From contig NC_046680.1 in NCBI RefSeq assembly GCF_009870125.1, positions 19,983,501-20,047,500 on the forward strand: a stretch of DNA of 64,000 nt. Reading direction: 5' to 3'. Of the stretch, positions 54,489 to 64,000 are shown piece by piece. The translations under genes and the position numbers were made by a program. Source of the stretch: Drosophila pseudoobscura (Eukaryota > Arthropoda > Insecta > Diptera > Drosophilidae). Position 1 is the first letter of the stretch, and every line of letters begins with the position of its first letter. The notes below the pieces were generated by a model. The model was not told where the DNA came from. It made no database searches and saw only the letters and a list, made by a program, of their open reading frames with translations.

Positions 54489-57400
54489 CCGAGAGCACCT
54501 CGATGTGGAATGTAAATAAATGTAGATGACTAGGACACACGCACGGATACGAACATGGACACGGACACAGACATGGACATGGACATGGACACAGAGACAG
54601 ACACGCACATCCCTCCCAGAAGTGTCCTCAACTTTGGCGCACGCGGCGATTCCCGTAACTGTAATGTTTTAGTTAGTTCTTAGGCTAGCGGATAAGTAAT
54701 CGGATAATCGGATAAGTAAGCGTTACACACATGCATATACTACCTACCTACCACTTACATAGACCTATGTAAAACCCTTTTACATATACATATACACAGA
54801 CATATATATATATATACATACATATATATATATATTCGACATATATATAGACGTACGCGTAGTGTATCTGTTAATTTTGCGATGCGTTGGTCGCATCTAA
54901 AACATCAACCTGATTGCGTTGCGAGTTTTAAAGAATTACGTTCGATGGTTTAATGCATTACCCGACTTTTACTAACAAATATACAACCATATATAGGACT
55001 AACATATATGCTAGGTGTAAAATGTATACATATAAACAGAAACAAAAATATACTTAGACCACTACGGATAGTTGTAGACACTAGCAGGCGTTGCACTTGA
55101 AGAATACGTAACCGGCTCCAGTGGGAGTTCAGTGGAGTGGGTGAGGAGCGTCGAGAGAGTGGAGCGTGGGCATTCCTGCCGAGACTCGAGCGATTGTACA
55201 TACAAAAAATAGACCACAGAAGCAACGACCCGAAGAACAGAACAGGTCCGAGATGGAGTGTGAAGTGCAGTAGGTGCCTGGCACAGTAACTAGCTAACAG
55301 ATACTATATCTAACACGAACCGCAGCAGGCATATAAAGCAAATCTTTAGACTTAAGAAACCGTAGGATACAATATTTACCACACACACACACATACTTAG
55401 GGAGAAGATGACGACACCAGCGTATCAAGGAGAAACTCAGAAAATAATCAGCATAAACAAGCAGCTACTTGCATTCACTGACCTTCCCCTCCCTGATCCC
55501 GAGATCAGATCAGATCCCACATGCCCCACATGCCCGTTCGGCGACGAATATCACACTGTAAAAAGTCTACTTTAAGACCGGAGAGTGCGTGGGTGATGGT
55601 TGGGGTGGGTGTAGGCAGGAGTACGAGTAATTGGTAATTATCGCAATCTGATAAATGAAACAATAATTAATGAACCTACACTAAGCATATATTTTAATAT
55701 GTAAGCCTTAAAGAAATACAAACAGAAAGTATGAATAATAATAAACAAAGAAAATGTGTGACTTTCGTGTTTGTCAAGGGACTCTGATCTTTTTCGCTGG
55801 ACTATATAGTATGTACCTGCATATGTAGAGGCTATTTCTTATCTAAAATTTCGTATAAAGCAACGATCGGACAGTGTTCTACCTATATGTAGATAAGACT
55901 AGCGCCGCAAAACAGTTCTTTTCGGCTGCTTATGGCACTGTGGAACAATGTGATCTGAATGAGTCTTAAAGCATTCGGCAAGTGCTGTATTGTCGAAGGA
56001 ACTTTCTTTGTGTCATATATATATGTATTCTGTTTAGTCGTATGAATGAATAATCTATAAATATATTTGCTGATTAAACAAGCGAACGCGAACATTTGCC
56101 ACTTTGCCTGTGAGTCAATTCCCGTGCCATTTCTCGACCGCAAATCCATCGAATAATTTCGGTAGTACTGCTGCAAAGTCCCTCCTATGCAAATTCCATT
56201 CGAAAATTCGAGTTTGATAAGATAAAAACGAAATGCTTGGAATACCCGTACGGGTACTTGTGTAAGCACAATGTTTTGGCTAATGATTTTGGTGAGGCGT
56301 TTTTGCACTTCGTATATGGGTGGTTGTCTCCGGATAGGCCCGGGCACGTCGGAAACGTTCAACATGCGCCACCACCGACGCGGCGACCCGTAGTCATTAC
56401 AATTCATTGATCATCGAGTACTTTTAATTGTTTATAATTTTTTGAGCGACGAGTATAGTATAATTTATTCCACTGCTACGTGACTGGGCCTCTCCATGCC
56501 CATATGGGCATCGGTTGCACATAGTTGGACAGTTTGGCAGCGAGAAAATGCTGTTTGCAGGCCCTGCCCTAAAAGTACATTGTGTAATGGTCCAGTACTC
56601 GTAAAAACTGATTCGGAGATCCGAGTTATTTCGGCCGCCTGCCAAATAAGGGCCGACATGGACACGTTACCTTGGAGTGCATTTCGGTTTATTGTTGAAT
56701 TAAAATTAATTGAACTTGGGGCTACAGCAGCAACTACTCCGACTGCCAAAAGTTGCGCATAAATTTTGTGTACGCCTCTGTCAGTGTCGCCTCAGAATTC
56801 AATTTCAATTCCAAGGAAATCTGTGAGACGGCGAGATGTCATCATCTACAGTCGCTACAGTAGAGATCTGCTGGGATGCGTATCTAATTAGTCACTCCGC
56901 AAACGAGCACTGCACCCAGTGGCATAGTTTCCAATTGGCATTTGATCTGAATTGCAACTTGTCCCAGTTCCAGCGCCAGGTCTAGTTCCAGCTGCGGTTC
57001 CCATTTGCCCCATGCCCATGCCCATGTCTGGGCGTCCGCTCTGTTCGTGTGCTCTGCTCTGTGAATGCTAAGCAGTCTCCACTGTATTCTCCACTTAATT
57101 TTGCATTGTATCTTTTCTCTATTTGTGTGTTTTCGTGTGCTTTTATTATGTGTGCTTCGGCGGCAAACAAGTTTTGATTGCTTTTGGCTTCGCATGAAAA
57201 TGAGCTTCAGCACAGAGCCGACCCGTCGTTGCTCATACGACGCGTATGACGTCAGTCTTGAATTAGGCAAGAATTGGGACTGTGTTTCTTGATAGACCTG
57301 CCGGGTATACGTAACTTGTGCTCACTTATACTCGTCCACCCTCGATCCGGAGGCCGAGCCGGGGTTCTCTTGGGAGGTACTCCCACTTTGGGCATAGCCG

Positions 57401-59013
57401 CTTGCCGATACTTTTCATTCGCACCCACCAAAGGCCGTTATAAATCAATTGGGCCATTGCTCATATATAAATCTTGATCCGAATGGAGCTTACTCAGCTC
57501 TCTGGTCGGCTCTGGAGCTTGGGGTCTGGTCTGGTCTGGACTGGTATTGGCGGGGGCGCCCACGTAGCGCCGTCGGGCTAGACGAGTGAAAAAGTATCTC
57601 CAAACCTGGCGAACATGCTGCTGCTGACTAATCAACGTCAGATACTATTCATAATTTAATTGTGCATCCGCCAGACACAGTCGGAGACCAATTTTGTATT
57701 TGCCGATCTGGGTTTTAGGATGGTTCTGCGCAGGCGCACGCCCTGCACCTTCGTGTGTGTCTGCCCGCCTCTCTGCTTCTGGCTCTCAATGTCCCCTTTA
57801 TTGGCGGTCTGTCGGTCATCATACATCTGTTTGTTTTGTTTTATGGCCACTTTCACAAAAGATCGATATTCGTGTTGTGTTTATTACCCGTATCTCTCGC
57901 ATAGGGTATTATGATTTTTAACAGAACTTTGCCGGAAAGTAATCGAAGTGAACGGCTTCATATAGCATACTCATATTCATGTCGATTTCTGTGCAATATT
58001 ATCCCTATATTTGACAGAAATTAGCTGGAAGAACCTATGGTTAATTTGATCAACATTTCATGACTAAATTATATAAGAACGATCGCTCTGCAAGGGTATT
58101 CAAAGCGTCGATCGTTGAATCTTATGGCTTCCTTTCTTATTGGCTTATTGAACTCGGAGTTTGTGTTTCGTGGCAGCCAAAAGCGGCAAAGCGGCCTACG
58201 CATCCGTCAGATACTCTGCCATACCTACGCTTCGCAGCCGCAGCCGCATTCGCAGTCGCTGCTCTGGCCTGGCTTTTTGCGAAGGCGTTGTGCCTCTCCC
58301 GTTCCCGTACCCACTCGCAAACGCTCATGAGTCCAAAGCTCCAACGACCGAAAACCCACAAACGCTGCTGCTGCCACTGCTGCTGCTTTCGAGTGGTGGC
58401 AGCGCACAGATAGTCGCTCGAAAGCCGTTCCAGACGCGATCAGTACGTTTTGAGTTGTGGTTCGCGACGGTTGCTGATCTTCCAGTGCTCCCAAGAAAAA
58501 AAACGAAAACCGACAAGTATCTCCTCCCCACAAGCCTCTGTATCTCCATCTCCGAGTGATCTCCATCTCTATCTGTATCTCTATCTGTGGCTGCATCTGT
58601 AACTCTCTCCCGTGAGAGTCTTGCGAGTGCGCTGGTGTGCGTGTCCGAGTGTGAGCGTGTGCTAAGCTTTTTGCTGTCGCCTATCTGTGAGGGTATTGGT
58701 GCTTCGGCCTGAACTATGGTTCGCGTGTTCGTGTGCGTCTAACACTCGTACGTATCGTAATTTAAAAATAAGTATTTCGACATTCCGCCGTGGAAACTAT
58801 GTGACATACCAGTCCAGATCCCCATATGCACCACAACGAAACAACGAAACAAAACGATCTATACCGCGAAATATTATTAATAACCCCTCTAAGGGCCAAG
58901 AGCAGCGACAATTGTGATTAACAAACGAACCCCGACCCCAAATTAGCCCCGAAAAGCAACCAGGTGCAACACCAGTCACTCAGTCTCTCAGCGATTACCT
59001 CATCTGTGTCAAA
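54489..59013. other. combgap 3' UTR, intergenic DNA and leader of the next gene
   Basis: The combgap 3' UTR probably runs to an AATAAA at 55740-55745. It contains a GACATG/GACACG minisatellite at about 54555-54605 and TA-rich tracts at 54790-54850. From 55,900 to 57,300 there are antisense ORFs (55883-56407 and 56465-56749) that I could not match to any family. From about 58,500 the DNA is rich in CATCTCTATCTGTATCTC and is likely the leader of the gene starting at 59014. Confidence 0.45.
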
Positions 59014-62000
59014 ATGGTATCAAAAAACAGTAAAAAGAAACAAGTGTCGCAGCAGCAGCAGCAGCCGCCAGCCACATCGACCACAACCACATCGTCGTCG
59101 GCTACGGCCACGAAGCTCACCAAACAACTGGGACCCGACGCTACAGCGACCCTCACCACTAAGAGCAGCTCCACCTCGATGGAGCACGAGTCCGTCTCGT
59201 ACGGAGAGCCAGTGGCGAGCACCTCATCCTCCACTCCTGTGCTGGCGGCCAGCACTGCATCCTCGTCTCCCATGCCTGCGGCTGGTGTCAGGAGCTACAG
59301 CCGCAGCAGCAAGAGCAAGGCAGCCATGTCAAGCTCCCAATCCTCATACACAGAGAAATCTCAGTCTAAGTTACAATCCCAATCCCAATCCCAGTCGGAG
59401 CAGTTTAGCAGCAGCAGCAGTAGCACCGCCAAGATTTCCAGGGATTACTCCAACGAGAAGATCATTGCCTCGATCGATCTGCTGGAGAGTGAGAAGAAGG
59501 AGCCAGTGTTCTCTGTCCCCATCGAGGTGGTAGAGATCACAACGCCCACGCTCTCCATGTCAGCCAGCGGCGGCAGCCTCTCCAAGATGTACACGTCCTC
59601 TTCCATGTCTTCCAGTCAGCAGCGACAGCAGCAGCAGGCGAGCAGCAGCTCCACTTACTTCGCCTCCACAACCAGTTCCAGCTCCAATCGGAGCGCCAAT
59701 GAAACGCTCATTGCAAGCGAGAGAGCCGACACAGCGGCTACCGGTATGACATCATCCGGTGCGAGGAAACAGGTTGGCTTTGACACGAGCAGTAGTACCA
59801 ATACCAATACCAACATCAGTGTTGATGTCAATACCAATACCAACACTAACACCAACACCAAGAGTACCAGCAGCAGCAGCAAAAGCTTCAGTGAATCTCA
59901 GAGCGTGCCAAAGCTGCCACCAGCGAGCGGAACAGCTGACGGGCCCACATCGGTGACGTCATCAAGTTGCCCCGAACCGGTTGCCGCGCCGTCTGCCGTG
60001 ACCACAACAAAGGGGACGTCATCCACCTCGCAGAACGATAAACTGGAACAGCTGTCGGGAACGACAACAGCTGTGGACCACAAGAAAGCCACTTCATCGA
60101 CATCCAAAAAAGAGGTCAGCGAGACCACCACACGGAGCAGCTCGAGCAGCACCAAGCAGTCCACATCTTCGTCCAAGAAGGAGGTGTATGACGTGAAGAC
60201 CAAGACCTGGACCGAGCTCAGCGATGGCACCAACCCCCATCCTGGGGGCAACACAAGCAAGCCCACCTTTGAGCGGTACGTCAGCAAGGAGTCGGACGGT
60301 AGCTGCAAGGTGACGTACAAGAAGAAGATATACGACAGGCGCAACAATAGGTGGCGCGTGGTTGACGAACGGACTGTGGACAGCACCGCTGACCGGGGCT
60401 ATCCCGAAATAGTCGATGATGTCATCAACACAACCACCACAACATACACCACCAAGGTGTACGACACGAAACTCGGCAAGTGGACGGTCGTCGACGAGAA
60501 GTCGTACAGAGATAGCAAAGCTTTCGTGCCCAATGACATTGCTCGTGAAATCGAGAAAGATAATACCGATGTGGCAAACATAACAACTACCACGGAGGTA
60601 ACAAAGGTAAGTCATAGATTGTGCGTGACGGGGCGGCACACCAGCCATTCCACACCCAAAGCCCACGCCATTCCCATGGGTGTGTTCCTCTGTGGATATT
60701 TTTTCATATGTTGAACTTGCTTTCTATTAGATATTCGATGCGAGCATCAACGATTGGCGTGTTCTGGACGAGAAGGTGCACACGGATGTCATTGAGAAGA
60801 TTGTAGAGACCCCCAAGAAGACCATCTACGTGGATGAATTTGTGGAGATTGAGAAGAACACCTCGATTTCGGAGAACAATGAGAACATAACCCTGAATCT
60901 GAACGAAACATCGAAACACAAAAATATTACCGAAAATATTTATGATGAAATCGATTATGTGCGCACCGATAAGAAACGCTTAGACGATTCAAGAAACGTA
61001 AGTAGATTATTTTACATATGTGCGATAGTACTTGAAGAATAATTCATATACATTCTGTCCCCCAGCGTGGAGTCGTCAAGAACAAAAATACTACGCATAG
61101 CGAGCGGTGCATCTGTGAGATCTGCACATGCGGGTAAGAATCGCATAATGAATCCATAGAGGACTTCTTTCAACTATTATTCTTCGCATTTCAGACGACA
61201 TCACTGCTCAACCAGCACAACTAAATCAACAGAAAACACAATCATTGAAACCGATGGCAAGTATAAATGTATTAAACCAAGATTTTCGTATATTAATCAT
61301 TTGAATTCTCAACAGATACCCTCGAGGAAGCATACACGAGAGTACGTACAAATACCTGGTCGAAGAGAGACAATGGAAACATTCCCAAGCCAAACGAAGA
61401 CATATTAGTGGACTACGTAGTTATAAAGAAGCCAGAAGATAATCTAAAGCCAGAAGGAGACTTCGTAGTCCCACCAAAAGAGCCATACAAGCCCGGCGAG
61501 AGGCGTGAGAAAATTGTGCACACTGACAATTTGCGAACAGAGGGAGAAATGACCTTCAACGAGAGGGAGGAGTATCAATACACCGTCCGTCCTGAATATA
61601 AGAAGCCGACGGACAACCTTAAGCCCGAGGGCGAGTTTTACAGCCCAGAGAAGCCAAAATATCAGCCTGGAGACCGCCCAACACAAGTACGACACAAGGA
61701 TAACTTGCGGCCTGAAGGTGACTTCTATACGCCCGACAAGAAGGGCTATACACCAGCCGATCGACCCACCCAAAAGAAACCCGTGGATAACCTCAAGACG
61801 GAGGGAGAATTCCTTACGCCGGAAAAACCCACCTATCGGCCAGGAGAAAGATCAGAGAAAATTATTCGCAGCGACAACTTGCGCACCGAAGGAGAAATGA
61901 CTTTTGTGGAGAAGCAGGAGTACCAATATGTGGTTCGACCAGGACAAATAAAGCCCACTGATAACCTCAAACCAGAGGGTGAATTTTACAGTCCTGAGAA

Positions 62001-64000
62001 ACCGAAGTACAGACCAGGCGATCGTCCAACACAAGTTAGGCATGAAGACAATCTGAAACCCGAAGGCGACTTCTACACTCCAGAAAAACCAGGATACAAG
62101 CCTAGTGAACGTCCATCTCAAGTGCGACCTGAGGATAATCTCCGACCTGAGGGAGAGTTCTACACACCGGATAAATCAGGATTCAGACCCGCCGAGAGGC
62201 CAGTACAGAAGAAACCAGAAGATAATCTAAAACCCGAGGGAGATTTCTACAGTCCCGAAAAGCAGAAGTATATGCCAGGGGAACGGCCTTCCCAAGTCAG
62301 ACCTGAAGACAATCTCCGACCTGAGGGCGAATTCTACAGTCCCGAGAAACCCAAGTACAGACCAGGTGAACGTCCATCGCAAGTCAGACCTGAAGACAAT
62401 CTCCGACCTGAGGGAGAGTTCTACACTCCAGATAAACCTGGATTCAAACAAGCTGAGAGGCCGGTCCAGAAGAAACCCGTGGACAATTTGAAGCCCGAAG
62501 GAGAGTTTACGAAGCCTGAGAAACAGGTTTACAAACCTGCTGATAAAAACGAAAGGATCATTCGTAAGGACAACCTACGTAGCGAAGGTGAAATGACGTT
62601 CGTTGAAAAACAGGAGTATCAATACGTGGTACGACCCGATCAAGTCAGACCCACGGATAACTTGAAGCCCGAAGGTGACTTCTGCAGTCCCGAAAAGCAG
62701 AAGTATACGCCAGGTGAACGTCCAACCCAAGTCAGACCAGAAGACAATCTCCGACCTGAGGGAGATTTCTACACTCCGGATAAACCAGAATTCAGACCCG
62801 CTGAGAGACCTGTTCAGAAGAAGCCGGAGGATAATCTGAAACCCGAGGGAGATTTCTACAGTCCCGAAAAACAGAAGTATACGCCAGGAGAACGTCCAAC
62901 CCAAGTCAGACCTGAAGACAATCTCCGACCTGAGGGAGAGTTTTATACTCCGGATAAACCTGGATTCAGACCCGCTGAAAGACCTGTTCAGAAGAAGCCG
63001 GAGGATAATCTAAAACCCGAAGGAGATTTCTACAGTCCCGAAAAGCAGAAGTATACACCAGGAGAACGTCCAACCCAGGTCAGACCTGAAGACAATCTGA
63101 GACCTGAGGGAGAATTCTACAGTCCCGAGAAACCCAAGTACAGACCTGGTGAACGTCCATCGCAAGTCAGACCTGAAGACAATCTCCGACCTGAGGGAGA
63201 GTTTTACACTCCGGATAAACCCGGATTCAGGCCCGCTGAGAGACCAGTCCAAAAGAAACCAGTGGACAATTTGAAGCCCGAAGGAGAGTTTACGAAGCCT
63301 GAGAAACAGGTTTACAAACCTGCTGATAAAAACGAAAGGATCATTCGTAAGGACAACCTACGTAGCGAAGGTGAAATGACGTTCGTTGAGAAACAGGAGT
63401 ATCATTACGTGGTACGACCCGATCAAGTCAGACCCACGGATAACTTGAAGCCCGAAGGTGACTTCTACAGTCCCGAAAAGCAGAAGTATACGCCAGGGGA
63501 ACGTCCAACCCAAGTCAGACCTGAAGACAATCTCCGACCTGAGGGAGAGTTCTACAGTCCCGAGAAACCCAAGTACAGACCTGGTGAACGTCCATCGCAA
63601 GTCAGACCTGAAGACAATCTCCGACCTGAGGGAGAGTTCTACACTCCGGATAAACCAGGATTCAGACCCGCTGAAAGACCTGTTCAGAAGAAGCCGGAGG
63701 ATAATCTAAAACCCGAAGGAGATTTCTACAGTCCCGAAAAGCAGAAGTATACACCAGGAGAACGTCCAACCCAGGTCAGACCTGAAGACAATCTGAGACC
63801 TGAGGGAGAATTCTACAGTCCCGAGAAACCCAAGTACAGACCTGGTGAACGTCCATCGCAAGTCAGACCTGAAGACAATCTCCGACCTGAGGGAGAGTTT
63901 TACACTCCGGATAAACCCGGATTCAGGCCCGCTGAGAGACCAGTCCAAAAGAAACCCGTGGACAATTTGAAGCCCGAAGGAGAGTTTACGAAGCCTGAGA
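59014..64000 (+). CDS. Giant SAXO/MAP6-like repeat protein (3' end outside the window)
   Basis: Exons 59014-60606, 60731-60997, 61066-61133, 61195-61256 and 61316 onward; at least 1,600 residues before the edge. Layout: a Ser/Thr/Gln-rich disordered head (1 to about 380); four Trp repeats (about 390-560) with cores VYDVKTKTW, IYDRRNNRWRVVDE, VYDTKLGKWTVVDE and IFDASINDWRVLDE; an acidic linker; a Cys/His motif RCICEICTCGRHHC (about 634-647); then 29-residue repeats from nt 61438. The Cys/His motif is nearly identical to the N-terminal motif of SAXO/FAM154 proteins, which bind and stabilise axonemal microtubules, and the repeats fill the place of SAXO Mn modules. I infer a cytoskeletal, microtubule-binding role. 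I do not recognise the fly gene name. The fourth intron appears to use a GC donor. Confidence 0.7.
61438..64000 (+). repeat. Coding tandem array, 87-bp unit (29 residues), at least 29 copies
   Basis: Each unit begins DNL[KR]xEG and ends in a basic/Pro stretch, for example DNLRPEGEFYTPDKPGF followed by RPAERP. Counted from the Asp at 61438, the Asp at 63961 is exactly 2,523 bp away (29 x 87), so all 29 complete units keep one length with no indel. Unit types alternate: EFYTPDK, EFYSPEKPKY, DFYSPEKQKY, EFTKPEKQVY and EMTFVEKQEY. A higher-order period is visible: the EFTKPEKQVY unit recurs at about 62481, 63264 and 63960, i.e. 783 bp (9 units) then 696 bp (8 units) apart. The array continues past the window. 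Confidence 0.95.

Noticed and set aside
55883-56407. 174-codon minus-strand ORF with a plausible first third (NDYGSPRRWWRMLNVSDV)
   Set aside because: No family recognised, the remainder looks like random AT-rich translation, and no promoter or splice context was found. Cross-species conservation would decide.
56424-56762. Two overlapping minus-strand ORFs, one with a hydrophobic start, one with CNRCPYGHG
   Set aside because: The first begins at TTG rather than ATG and the Cys-rich one lies in another frame; no convincing splice joins them into a secreted peptide.
61444-63948. Series of antisense ORFs of 74-109 codons over the repeat array
   Set aside because: They are the reverse reading of the 87-bp coding repeat; their mutual identity only reflects repeat identity.
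61438-64000. Regular direct repeats resembling a CRISPR array
   Set aside because: The repeats abut without spacers, encode a protein in frame, and the genome is eukaryotic.

Overview
The window is eukaryotic and almost certainly from a Drosophila genome. It has short introns of about 60 bp with GT/AG ends, long introns full of simple repeats, housekeeping core-promoter motifs of the Drosophila type (Motif 1, Motif 6, DRE), and proteins I recognise as fly orthologues. The species is not fixed by what I can see; an obscura-group or similar non-melanogaster fly is a guess. Exon boundaries were traced by hand by checking that splice sites keep the reading frame. No database search was run, and gene symbols come from memory of the families.

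Left block (1-40,600). In order: carnitine palmitoyltransferase I (whd, +) with two mutually exclusive exons placed right after the catalytic His; a PPIL3-type spliceosomal cyclophilin (-); CAF-1 subunit p105 (Caf1-105, +), sharing a compact bidirectional promoter with the cyclophilin; the G protein alpha-o gene (Galphao, -, about 21 kb) with two alternative first coding exons; a mitochondrial-clan cytochrome P450 (Cyp49a1-like, +) nested in a Galphao intron; the SDH assembly factor 2 (+); and RanBPM (-), whose canonical TGA stop is followed by 148 further sense codons in frame, a strong stop-codon readthrough candidate.

Middle block (41,500-46,400). A Motif 1/DRE/Motif 6 promoter module lies upstream of RanBPM. 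Next is a Tudor-domain pseudogene (-) whose frame runs from ATG to terminal stop with three internal stops and no frameshift. Then come a REEP5-type ER-shaping protein (ReepB, +) with an alternative first exon, and mitochondrial ribosomal protein S16 (-), convergent with ReepB.

Right block (46,400-64,000). The multi-zinc-finger gene combgap (cg, +) has alternative 3' ends. It is followed by a large gene (+) that runs off the window. That gene carries a Ser/Thr-rich head, four Trp-containing repeats, a Cys/His motif like the one that opens SAXO/FAM154 microtubule-stabilising proteins, and an array of exactly 29-residue repeats (29 complete copies before the edge) with higher-order duplication. 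I infer a giant SAXO/MAP6-like microtubule-associated protein.

The genes do not form one pathway; they are neighbouring independent fly genes. The observations most worth following are the RanBPM readthrough extension, the SAXO-like repeat protein, the frame-preserving Tudor pseudogene, and the CPT1 exon choice at the active site.
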